The notes under the pieces: model-generated
Seen by the model: the letters and a program-made list of their open reading frames with translations, nothing else
Told to the model about the DNA's origin: nothing
The model's database searches: none
Program-made: the position numbers and the translations under genes
Assembly (NCBI RefSeq): GCF_028288205.1
Contig: NZ_JAQBOD010000006.1
Coordinates: forward strand, 16,928 to 80,927
Direction of reading: 5' to 3'
Length of the DNA stretch: 64,000 nucleotides
From: Mucilaginibacter sp.
GTDB taxonomy: Bacteria > Bacteroidota > Bacteroidia > Sphingobacteriales > Sphingobacteriaceae
Part shown: positions 17,741 to 25,139 of the stretch, one piece after another
Position numbering within the stretch: position 1 is the first letter of the stretch
Layout: every line of letters starts with the position of its first letter

Positions 17741-18991
17741 TTAATGAGCTATACTAACCCTGGATAATTTAACAGCAAACAATACAATAAATGCATAACA
17801 AATTATAGGCAGGTAATAAGCTGTGGCAACATTATGATCGGCAATTAATCCCATCAGGTATGGAAATACAGCGCCACCCGCAACACCCATAACAATAAAC
17901 GATGAAGCCTGTTGCTTATACGGCCCCAGGTCCTTTAAACCGAGGCTGTAAATTGTAGGATACATTACACTTAAAAAGAAGTTAAGCATCATTAAAGCGA
18001 TAAATGATACCCATCCAAAAGACTGCGCAATAATCAAACACATGATAATACTACCTGTAGCAAACGTAGCCAGGAATTTATTAGGTTGAATATATCGCAA
18101 TAAAAACGCGCCCGAAAAACGGCCAATAGTTTTTAATACCATACTAAAAGCAAACCAATATGCAGCCTTGTCGGCGGGGAGTTTCATCACCTCTACCCCA
18201 TATATAATAAAGAATGCCCATGTACCACCTTGTGCGGCTACATTACAAAATTGGGCTAAAATAGCCCACGCAAAATGCCGGTGTTTAAATAATCCCTTTA
18301 AGCTTTGCGGTTTAGCTTCTTCGGTTGGGGCAGCACTTAACACGTTAGCTTTATTTGATACATCTTCTCTTATATCAGGTATTTTTAGAAAGAAAAACCC
18401 GCAGGCAATAAGCAATATGGCACAACCAATAATAGTATATACCACTTTAACCGAATAAAGATCATGAGAATGCAGCTGCACGGCCCTTAAAATAAAATAA
18501 CCGCCAATAACCGGTCCTGTTATACCGCCAATACCATTAAATCCCTGGGCAAAATTTAAACGCTGCGCGCTGGTTTCCTGGCTGCCCAGGCTTGCCGCAA
18601 ACGGATGCGCGACAGTTTCAAGCGTTGCCATACCACAGGCCAGTATAAATAATGACACTCTGAAAAATGTAAATGAGGCAGCATCGGCTGCAGGTATAAA
18701 TAAAAATGCTCCGGTAGCAAACAACAGCAGGCCCAATAATACGCCATACTTATAGCCAAACCTTTTCATAAATAAACCGGCCGGTATACCCATTACTGCA
18801 TACGCCCCAAAAATGGAAAATTGTATAAGCGTTGATCTTGATTTGGATATATGCAATACTTCCTTAAAATGTTTATTAAGCACATCGCCCATGGTCATGG
18901 AAATACCCCACATCATAAACAGGCTAACTACACATATTAACGTTACCACATATTTGCGCTCGGTAAAAGCGTGCTTGGTATTATTTGACAC
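17741..18991 (-). CDS. FucP-like sugar:H+ symporter (MFS)
   Basis: An inner-membrane transporter of 416 residues with about 12 spans, of the FucP/GluP sugar-MFS family. Landmarks are the early FMMWGISMTMGDVLN, the FSIFGAYAVMGIPAGLFMKRFGYKYG loop between spans 2 and 3, and the ATLETVAHPFAASLG and LNFAQGFNGIGGITGPVIGG motifs of the family. Family members carry L-fucose, glucose, galactose or N-acetylglucosamine; the GH95 fucosidase in this window makes fucose a reasonable guess. The start codon is GTG at 18991; the next in-frame Met is inside span 1. No SusCD genes are attached. A G-rich repeat lies upstream in the gap to the divergent gene at 19256. Confidence 0.88.
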   Translation of the reverse strand: MSNNTKHAFTERKYVVTLICVVSLFMMWGISMTMGDVLNKHFKEVLHISKSRSTLIQFSIFGAYAVMGIPAGLFMKRFGYKYGVLLGLLLFATGAFLFIPAADAASFTFFRVSLFILACGMATLETVAHPFAASLGSQETSAQRLNFAQGFNGIGGITGPVIGGYFILRAVQLHSHDLYSVKVVYTIIGCAILLIACGFFFLKIPDIREDVSNKANVLSAAPTEEAKPQSLKGLFKHRHFAWAILAQFCNVAAQGGTWAFFIIYGVEVMKLPADKAAYWFAFSMVLKTIGRFSGAFLLRYIQPNKFLATFATGSIIMCLIIAQSFGWVSFIALMMLNFFLSVMYPTIYSLGLKDLGPYKQQASSFIVMGVAGGAVFPYLMGLIADHNVATAYYLPIICYAFIVLFAVKLSRVSIAH

Positions 18992-19103
18992 TTAGATTCT
19001 TTTTAGAATTGTTAAAAATTGGTGTTGTTTTATAGGGCACGAGTTTAAGGAAAAAAAGTGATTTGTTGCGAAGGTGCCTTGATTAAATTGCCTGAAATTA
19101 TGG

Positions 19104-19163
19104 TTGGTCAGGTGGGGTCAGGTGGGGTCAGGTGGGTCAGGGTAGACCGGGTGGGGTCAGGTG
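19104..19163 (+). repeat. G-rich 10-base tandem repeat, potential G-quadruplex
   Basis: The unit GGTGGGGTCA occurs exactly at 19111-19120 and 19121-19130, with degenerate copies before and after to about 19163. The plus strand contains four G runs of three or more (19114-19117, 19124-19127, 19134-19136, 19140-19142) separated by 6, 6 and 3 bases, which meets the usual G-quadruplex rule. It is striking in an AT-rich gap between the divergent FucP-like gene and the gene at 19256. Confidence 0.8.
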
Positions 19164-19255
19164 TTTCTGTTTTGTTATAGCTTTAATGCATTAATATCAT
19201 TTTCATTTTTACATTATTTATTCCTTAATTTTATTGTTCATCATACCCTACTGCC

Positions 19256-19576
19256 ATGAAACAGAAATTCCACTATGCCACCGTTACCGAAGCCATTGAG
19301 CAATTGCGCAAACAAGGCTTTACGCTTGACTTTAATTTGAAAGAAAACCAGTTGCTAATTGGCGAACAAGCTTACCCGGCAGACGAGTTTGAGATTGTAG
19401 ACCTGTACCGCTACGAAGGCGCATCTGACCCGGGTGATGAGGCTACAGTTTATGCACTGGCCTCTCCTGCCGGAGTTAAAGGGATTTTGGTAACCGGCTA
19501 TGGCGCGTCGTCAGATCCAATTGCAACCGAAACCCTTAATAAGCTACATTATAAATATCAGCAGACAGATAGTTAA
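19256..19576 (+). CDS. Small conserved Bacteroidota protein of unknown function
   Basis: A protein of 106 residues with no signal peptide. It has the pattern of a small family, seen widely in Bacteroidota, whose members start with a helix (TEAIEQLRKQGFTLDFNL) followed by a beta-rich part (PADEFEIVDLYRYEG, DEATVYALASPAGVKGILVTGYG). As I recall, database entries for such proteins often carry the name phosphoribosylpyrophosphate synthetase, but the length is a third of that enzyme and no PRPP-binding loop is visible, so that name should not be trusted. It is monocistronic, and its stop codon overlaps that of the convergent cupin gene by four bases. Confidence 0.75.
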   Translation: MKQKFHYATVTEAIEQLRKQGFTLDFNLKENQLLIGEQAYPADEFEIVDLYRYEGASDPGDEATVYALASPAGVKGILVTGYGASSDPIATETLNKLHYKYQQTDS

Positions 19577-19932
19577 CTTGTTGCAGTAATCAGCATATCT
19601 TCACGGCAAGGTGTAAAAGCTTCAACAAGCGTTCCTGCTTCAATACATAGTAAGCCATGAACAATATTTGATGGTACAAAATAGCCATCGTGTTGCTTTA
19701 ATATCTTTTTTTCATCACCAATAGTTAGTTCAAATACACCGTTTTCTACATAGCTGGCCTGTACATGCGAATGATGGTGCAAAGCACCAATAGCCCCTGT
19801 TTCGAACATTATTTTAACCAGCATTAGCCGACTATTGTAACCGTATATTAATCTTTTCATACCCGGCCCTGCATTCTGGTATGCTATTTCTGTACCAGTT
19901 TGAAATATTGCACTTTGCGTTGAATTTTCCAT
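19573..19932 (-). CDS. Cupin-domain protein, KdgF-like
   Basis: A single-domain cupin of 119 residues, starting at ATG 19932, 16 bp after the DUF1080 gene ends; a longer frame from 19986 would overlap that gene and adds no recognisable sequence. The metal site shows HHHSHVQ (His-x-His-x3-Gln, with Gln where many cupins have Glu) and the second motif VPSNIVHGLLCIEAG with its His. This pattern resembles KdgF, which helps linearise unsaturated uronates from pectin and alginate breakdown. The family resemblance is clear for cupins in general, weaker for KdgF. It is probably co-transcribed with the DUF1080 gene. Its last bases overlap the stop of the convergent gene at 19256. Confidence 0.75.
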   Translation of the reverse strand: MENSTQSAIFQTGTEIAYQNAGPGMKRLIYGYNSRLMLVKIMFETGAIGALHHHSHVQASYVENGVFELTIGDEKKILKQHDGYFVPSNIVHGLLCIEAGTLVEAFTPCREDMLITATS

Positions 19933-19948
19933 TTTATCAGCTATTATA

Positions 19949-20821
19949 TTATTCAAAATAAGAAGCGTATTCCGACGGGATACCATTAATACTCTTTATC
20001 TGTACGTCCTTATAAAAAACCTCGGCGGCTTCACTTTGTAATTGTATTTTTCCTTTAACCAATGGCTTAATAATGTCACCATCTTTATATACCAATTGGG
20101 TAAGCGCCATCACTACATGGCCGTTTATTATTTGCAGACTCTTATCGCCGTAACAAATCAGTTCAACACTGTTCCAGTCGCCTGGTTTTTCGTAGTCGTG
20201 GCTGTGTTGTACAAAGCCTGATCGATGCCCACCTACACCCATCTGCGTATCAATACCTTTCGGATCATAAACAGCCATATCCTTTCGCGCCGCGGGATCA
20301 TGCATTTTAATATGGGCGCCTACTGCCGCTACGCACCAATAATCGCCAAAGCCACCCTCCATTATTTGAAACTCTTCGGCCTGCATCCATGATCGCCAAT
20401 AATCTACCCCCAATTCGCCTTGCGAATGATACAACAGTCCTGAATCTTTCGGCTCATTTAAGCGGGGTGTCCATTTTTTATCGCCAAATTTTACCATTAG
20501 CTTTAAATGATAGTTTTGAAACTCCTGTTTGGTAAACATGCAGCCATAGGTTTCGCCGCTTATTCTTACCACAGGTTCATTGTTAACCATTGTTACAGAT
20601 ACCAATCCGGCTTCATTTTTATCATATCCTATGGGTTGTATTAATTCGCCCTTTTCATTTACCGGGGCTTTGCCGTGATAGTCATCTTTGTGGCGGAAAC
20701 TCTGATAAATGCGCCATTTACTTAAATCTTTATCCAATAATTTCTCCCAGCCGCCATCATTTATAAATGAGGCAGATAGCAGAAAAATGCTTAATAAAAC
20801 AACAGAAATAATCTTCTTCAT
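19949..20821 (-). CDS. Secreted DUF1080 protein (3-keto-disaccharide hydrolase family)
   Basis: A protein of 290 residues from ATG 20821 (MKKIISVVLLSIFLLSASFI gives a good signal peptide; the longer frame from 20833 is less likely). It has the concanavalin-like DUF1080 fold: GGWEKLLDKDLSKWRIYQSF at the start, FQNYHLKLMVKFGDKKW, DSGLLYHSQG and MQAEEFQIMEGGFGDYW in the middle, GDWNSVELICYGDKSLQIINGH, and the end GKIQLQSEAAEVFYKDVQIK. Some members hydrolyse 3-keto-glycosides; many are uncharacterised. Its partner is the cupin gene 16 bp downstream. The gap of 134 bp to the divergent MFS gene must carry promoters for both sides. Confidence 0.88.
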   Translation of the reverse strand: MKKIISVVLLSIFLLSASFINDGGWEKLLDKDLSKWRIYQSFRHKDDYHGKAPVNEKGELIQPIGYDKNEAGLVSVTMVNNEPVVRISGETYGCMFTKQEFQNYHLKLMVKFGDKKWTPRLNEPKDSGLLYHSQGELGVDYWRSWMQAEEFQIMEGGFGDYWCVAAVGAHIKMHDPAARKDMAVYDPKGIDTQMGVGGHRSGFVQHSHDYEKPGDWNSVELICYGDKSLQIINGHVVMALTQLVYKDGDIIKPLVKGKIQLQSEAAEVFYKDVQIKSINGIPSEYASYFE

Positions 20822-20955
20822 GGTTATAATCATAAATTTATAAATACAATAATACTAAGTATTATACAGACAGGCTTAGCTTTATAATTATGCACAAGTG
20901 ATATAAAACAGATAATGCAAAATATAGTTAGTATTGTATTAAATCTAAAACCTTA

Positions 20956-22506
20956 ATGGCAACAGTAGCGCTTCGCAGTCCGGCAGGTAAATGGATCATG
21001 GTATCAACCATACTGGCCTCTGCTATGGCATTTATTGACGCCACAGCATTAAATGTTGTATTACCATCTCTGCAAAAAAGTTTAAATGCAAGCGGTGCCG
21101 ATTTATTCTGGATACTAAATGCTTACTTATTAATGCTGGCTTCGCTCATACTAATTGGCGGTGCCATGGGCGATAAACTGGGCCGGAAAAAGATATTCAT
21201 GCTGGGGATACTCATATTCATATGCGGATCTGCCGCTTGTGGATTGGCCGGCAGTGTATTGCTATTGGTTGTTTTTAGAATATTACAAGGTATAGGCGGC
21301 GCTTTAATGATACCGGGAAGCTTATCTCTTATCTCTTCCTCAATAAACGCTAAAGAGCGGGGGAAAGCGATTGGCACATGGTCTGCATTTACAACAGTAG
21401 TAACTATGGGCGGCCCCATATTGGGCGGTGCTTTGGCTGATGCCGGATTATGGCGATATATTTTTTTTATTAACGTGCCAATTGGTATTGCAGCATTATT
21501 AATGTTAACATGGAAGGTAAAAGAAATTAAAGACGAGGATAATACTAAAGGTCTTGATTTCCCCGGAGCCATTACCATCGCATTGGGATTAGCGTTCATT
21601 ACCTTTGGTTTTTTGCGGATACCCACTATAGGTTTATACAACATACAGGCTTACGGTTCGCTGGCAGCAGGAGTTTTGTTTTTGATAGTATTTATTATCA
21701 TCGAAATAAAAAGCGATAACCCTATGATGCCACTAAAGTTATTTGCCAGCTCCACCTTTAGCGGCGCTAATTTGCTTACTTTCTTTTTATATGCCGGGCT
21801 TGGCGCCGGAATGTTATTCCTGTCGTTAAACCTGGTACAGGTGCAAGGTTATAGCCAACTACAATCGGGGTTAACATTTTTACCGTTTACGGTGTTAATG
21901 ATAACTATTGCCCGTTACGCAGGTAGTTTAGCAGATAAATTAGGGCCGCGGTTATTTCTGATTGGTGGCCCGGCAATAGCAGGAGCGGGATTGCTCATCC
22001 TTTCATTCATCAAACAAACCAATGGGCCTTCAGACTACTGGATCACCTTCTTCCCCGGCATATTAGTTTTGGGCCTGGGTATGTCTTTCACCGTAGCGCC
22101 ACTTACCGCGGCAGTTATGGGTGCCGTGAGCGATCATTTTTCGGGAACAGCTTCGGGTATTAACAATGCCATGACGCGTATATCCGGTGTTTTTGCTAAC
22201 GCGATATTTGGCGCTTTGGCGGTCCTGTTTTTCTCGGGAGCTTTACAGCAGGAAATCAAGACGATCTCTATTAACGCAAAAGATAAGCAGGAAATAATTC
22301 AACAAGCCTCTAATTTAGGTAATGCCAAACCACCAACCAGTATTACCGGTACTAATAAGCAGGTTATTGAAAAAGCTTATCATACCAGCTTTATAACAGC
22401 TTATGCCAATATTATGCGCATTTCGGCAGCGCTTGGTTTTTTTGGCGCGTTGATGGCCTTGATCTTTATCAGGAATAGTACGCTTATAAAAAACAACAAG
22501 CCTTAA
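20956..22506 (+). CDS. DHA2-family (EmrB/QacA-type) MFS transporter
   Basis: An inner-membrane drug:H+ antiporter-type protein of 516 residues with 14 predicted spans. Motifs are the span-1 FIDATALNVVLPSLQ (family motif D1), GDKLGRKKIFMLG (motif A, loop 2-3), RILQGIGGALMIPGSLSLI (motif B) and GPILGGALADAGLWRYIFFINVPIG (motif C), all characteristic of the 14-span branch. The substrate is not predictable; no membrane-fusion or outer-membrane partner gene is adjacent, so it probably acts alone. It is monocistronic and converges on the DsrE gene. A short inverted repeat AGCCTT-AAC-AAGGCT (22499-22513) spans its stop codon and may be part of a weak terminator. Confidence 0.93.
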   Translation: MATVALRSPAGKWIMVSTILASAMAFIDATALNVVLPSLQKSLNASGADLFWILNAYLLMLASLILIGGAMGDKLGRKKIFMLGILIFICGSAACGLAGSVLLLVVFRILQGIGGALMIPGSLSLISSSINAKERGKAIGTWSAFTTVVTMGGPILGGALADAGLWRYIFFINVPIGIAALLMLTWKVKEIKDEDNTKGLDFPGAITIALGLAFITFGFLRIPTIGLYNIQAYGSLAAGVLFLIVFIIIEIKSDNPMMPLKLFASSTFSGANLLTFFLYAGLGAGMLFLSLNLVQVQGYSQLQSGLTFLPFTVLMITIARYAGSLADKLGPRLFLIGGPAIAGAGLLILSFIKQTNGPSDYWITFFPGILVLGLGMSFTVAPLTAAVMGAVSDHFSGTASGINNAMTRISGVFANAIFGALAVLFFSGALQQEIKTISINAKDKQEIIQQASNLGNAKPPTSITGTNKQVIEKAYHTSFITAYANIMRISAALGFFGALMALIFIRNSTLIKNNKP

Positions 22507-22560
22507 CAAGGCTACTGAATTTTATAGCAGGAATTAATTTATTGTTTAGTTAAGGCAAAC

Positions 22561-23016
22561 TTATGGATGCACAATCGTCCAGCCATCATTTCCACGAATA
22601 ATGATCTCGCCATTACCACTTGGCACATAGCCTATAAAAGGGAACAGGGTGTTTTTATCAATATTTCTTTCTCTTACTGTATTGCTGCATTCTGCCAATA
22701 TTACTCCCTTTTTTTGCAAAGCCAACAATGATGCCTCATAAGGGTTTTCTTTTAAAAACATGGTATATCCACCAGCAAATGCAACCAATTCAACTTCCAG
22801 TTTACCTTTAAGGCGTGGGTCCTCCAGGGCATTATCAATATTGCGTAAAGTCATTTTTATTTTCGCCGGGTCAGCCTCGTCAATAAAATACAAGGCTTTG
22901 TAATGATCTTTGGTAGCAAGCGCTCCCTGGTAATCAGCATTGGTTGTTTGTGCCAGAGCAGGTTTTAACGATGTAACACCAACAATGATAATAAAGTATT
23001 TAATTAAGTTTTTCAT
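22561..23016 (-). CDS. Periplasmic DsrE-family protein
   Basis: A protein of 151 residues with a signal peptide (cleaved near PALA-Q, residue 22) and a DsrE/DsrF-like alpha/beta domain: KALYFIDEADPAKIKMTLRNI, KLEVELVAFAGGYTMF, and the conserved AECSNTVRERNI with a single Cys near residue 112. Cytoplasmic DsrE/TusD proteins carry persulfide sulfur on a Cys; for secreted members the role is unknown. It lies 37 bp downstream of the TsdA-like cytochrome gene, so the two probably form an operon and may act together on reduced sulfur compounds in the periplasm (inferred). Confidence 0.85.
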   Translation of the reverse strand: MKNLIKYFIIIVGVTSLKPALAQTTNADYQGALATKDHYKALYFIDEADPAKIKMTLRNIDNALEDPRLKGKLEVELVAFAGGYTMFLKENPYEASLLALQKKGVILAECSNTVRERNIDKNTLFPFIGYVPSGNGEIIIRGNDGWTIVHP

Positions 23017-23053
23017 ATTAACGGTTTATATGGTTCATATTGATGTTTAAAAG

Positions 23054-23938
23054 TTAATTTTTTTGAGCATCCGCAATTGGTTTAAAAGGACCATATTTAT
23101 GCTGACTTTCGCTAAACCCGTCTGCATAAGGGCCAAATGGAAAGTCGATAGGTTTCTTTTTTATATCCTTCCAATCATTATGCTGATCGAAATGCGGCCG
23201 GGGTTGTGAGTTAACAAAAGCCGCTACGTTCCATGCTTCCTCATCAGTTAATTGTGGTTTTTTGTATGTGGTTCCGTAAGGCATATTATTTTTCACAAAA
23301 CCTGCAAAGCTGCTTATTCTATACAGTCCGGCACCGTCATTATAGCTATGCCTGCCCCATAAGGGCGGATAAATATATACAGTTTTATTGGCAGCAAGCA
23401 CCCCGCCGCCATTGGCGCCATGGCAAACCAGGCATTTAAGCATGAACACTGCCCTACCCTTTAATGTATCGGCCTCATGATCCATATAAGCCAGCTTAAT
23501 AATACCACTACCCGCCGGTTTTTGCCATTTTACTACATCTTGGCCTAACCATTTAATATAGACCACCATAGCCTTCATTTCTTTTGATGTGGTATCAAGC
23601 GCCTTGCCATTAAGGCTCCTTTGAAAGCAGCCATTAATGCGGCCTGCTATTGATAATACGCTGCTGGTTCGTGCCATAAATTGCGGGTAGGTTGCAGCAA
23701 CAGCGGTTAGGCTAAGTCCGTAAGGTTTAGTGCCTGCATTATTATGGCAGTTCTGGCAATTCATTCCGTTTGCCAGTGCCGCAATTTTACCTTTTGGACC
23801 TAAATAATAAGCAGTACGCGCTATCAGATCTTTACCATACAATATTTCTTTTTCCGGATTGCCTGGCGAGATTTCTATATTCGAATTGAATATCATACAG
23901 ATACTGATACAAGTTGCAATTAAAAATAAAAAGCGCAT
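23054..23938 (-). CDS. Diheme cytochrome c, TsdA-like (thiosulfate dehydrogenase type)
   Basis: A secreted protein of 294 residues from ATG 23938 (MRFLFLIATCISICMIF is the signal peptide; the frame from 23968 is less fitting). Two heme-attachment motifs are present: CQNCH (residues 61-65) and CLVCH (about 168). Between them are ATYPQFMAR and RINGCFQRSLNGKAL, the pattern of TsdA and related SoxA-like cytochromes; the Cys of RINGC (residue 104) lies about 39 residues after the heme-1 His, near where TsdA has its Cys axial ligand. TsdA interconverts thiosulfate and tetrathionate. Whether this protein does so is not proven by sequence. The DsrE gene follows after 37 bp. Confidence 0.8.
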   Translation of the reverse strand: MRFLFLIATCISICMIFNSNIEISPGNPEKEILYGKDLIARTAYYLGPKGKIAALANGMNCQNCHNNAGTKPYGLSLTAVAATYPQFMARTSSVLSIAGRINGCFQRSLNGKALDTTSKEMKAMVVYIKWLGQDVVKWQKPAGSGIIKLAYMDHEADTLKGRAVFMLKCLVCHGANGGGVLAANKTVYIYPPLWGRHSYNDGAGLYRISSFAGFVKNNMPYGTTYKKPQLTDEEAWNVAAFVNSQPRPHFDQHNDWKDIKKKPIDFPFGPYADGFSESQHKYGPFKPIADAQKN

Positions 23939-24083
23939 TATGAGATATTCTTTAAAGCAAAGTAACAAAAAAAGCGAATAATCAAGTTGGCTATCTAATT
24001 AAATGATAATTTATAATTGGCGATAAAAACAATAAAATTCCCAGGCCGAACAGATTTGTGCTTAAATTGTCAGGGCAATTGAC

Positions 24084-24995
24084 TTAAAGGCCCGCCCTCG
24101 CTTTCTCCATACTGTCCCACATTTTATCAGGTATGATTTCAAGTGCGTTAAATTGACCTGCACCCTGCAACCATTCACCTCCATCAATGGTAATTACTTC
24201 CCCGTTAACGTAGCCTGAAAAATCCGATACCAGAAAAGCGGCCAGGTTGGCTAACTCCTGGTGTTCGCCAAGGCGCTTTAGAGGTACTTTACTCTTAAAA
24301 TCGAGTTTTTGAGCTATTTCTCCGGGTAATAACTGTTTCCATGCACCTTTAGTTGGGAAAGGCCCGGGAGCAATGGCGTTGGTTCTTATTCCATACTTCC
24401 CCCACTCTACCGCTAATGACCTGGTCATGGCAAGCACCCCACCTTTTGCGCAGGCCGATGGCACTACATAAGCAGAGCCTGTAAAAGCATAGGTTGTTAC
24501 TATATTTAGTATGTTACCGGGTATTTTTTCTCTAATCCAATACTTGCCTAAAGCCAGGGAACAATTAACAGAGCCTTTTAATACAATATCTATAATTGTT
24601 GAGAATGCATTGGCCGACAGGCGTTCTGTAGGCGAAATAAAATTACCCGCCGCGTTATTTATTAATATATCTATCCGGCCAAAAGCTTTAACAGCCTCCT
24701 GAAGCATTTTTTCAACTTCATCATATTTTCTTACATCGCAGGCAACCGCTAAAACCTTGCCGCCTGTTTCGGCTTCCATTTCGGCAGCCGTTTGCTTTAG
24801 TACATCAAACTTACGGCTGGTGATTACCAAATTAGCTCCTAATTTTAAAAAGTAGGTACCCATGGCCTTCCCGAGCCCGGTTCCACCACCTGTTATAATA
24901 ACGGTTTTTCCCTTTAAAGCATCATCCTTTAACATACCCTTACTGTTCGCTGGTTTTGTATCTGCGGGCTCATCAATAGTTGTAGTAGTACTCAT
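24084..24995 (-). CDS. SDR family oxidoreductase, 2,4-dienoyl-CoA reductase/PECR-like
   Basis: A protein of 303 residues. The Rossmann motif is TGGGTGLGKAMG (about residue 35), followed by NNAAGNF and the C-terminal YVNGEVITIDGGEWLQGAG. At the usual Tyr-x3-Lys site it reads PSACAKGGVLAMTRSLAVEWG: Lys is present but Tyr is replaced by Ser, as in the peroxisomal-type dienoyl/trans-enoyl-CoA reductase branch where the Tyr is also missing at this spot. It probably reduces 2,4-dienoyl-CoA made during oxidation of unsaturated fatty acids. It is the last gene of the fad operon and starts 19 bp after the crotonase stump ends. Confidence 0.85.
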   Translation of the reverse strand: MSTTTTIDEPADTKPANSKGMLKDDALKGKTVIITGGGTGLGKAMGTYFLKLGANLVITSRKFDVLKQTAAEMEAETGGKVLAVACDVRKYDEVEKMLQEAVKAFGRIDILINNAAGNFISPTERLSANAFSTIIDIVLKGSVNCSLALGKYWIREKIPGNILNIVTTYAFTGSAYVVPSACAKGGVLAMTRSLAVEWGKYGIRTNAIAPGPFPTKGAWKQLLPGEIAQKLDFKSKVPLKRLGEHQELANLAAFLVSDFSGYVNGEVITIDGGEWLQGAGQFNALEIIPDKMWDSMEKARAGL

Positions 24996-25014
24996 ATTTA
25001 GTTAAAATTACGGT

Positions 25015-25128
25015 TCAGATGGTTTTGCTTAGCTCCTTAACCATTTCATGATTAATAGGATTTGAACGCCCTCTGTCGAGTGTAATTATCGCCAACTTAT
25101 CGTTCACTGTTATTTGAAGCGCGCTCAT
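25015..25128 (-). pseudogene. N-terminal stump of an enoyl-CoA hydratase/isomerase
   Basis: ATG at 25128, TGA at 25015-25017. The 37 codons read MSALQITVNDKLAIITLDRG, then RSNPINHEMVKELSKTI. This matches the start of crotonase-fold enzymes (beta strand, LDRP/G-x-x-N-P-I/L-N, first helix), which are normally near 260 residues. The active-site loops are gone. Operon spacing is kept: 11 bp after the acyl-CoA synthetase stop and 19 bp before the SDR start. It therefore looks like a gene whose body was deleted, leaving a short, possibly translated, spacer ORF. The FadN-type protein upstream carries an intact crotonase domain, which would make the loss tolerable. I judge the homology from pattern only. 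Confidence 0.75.
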
Positions 25129-25139
25129 AAGATTATTAG

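Noticed and set aside
19104..19163. CRISPR array
   Set aside because: Units are 10 bases and directly adjacent, without unique spacers or cas genes.
19256..19576. Naming the small protein a phosphoribosylpyrophosphate synthetase
   Set aside because: The length is one third of that enzyme and the PRPP-binding motif is missing.
21123..21644. Minus-strand ORF of 173 codons
   Set aside because: It is antisense to conserved membrane spans of the DHA2 transporter; the proline- and lysine-rich product is what such shadows give.
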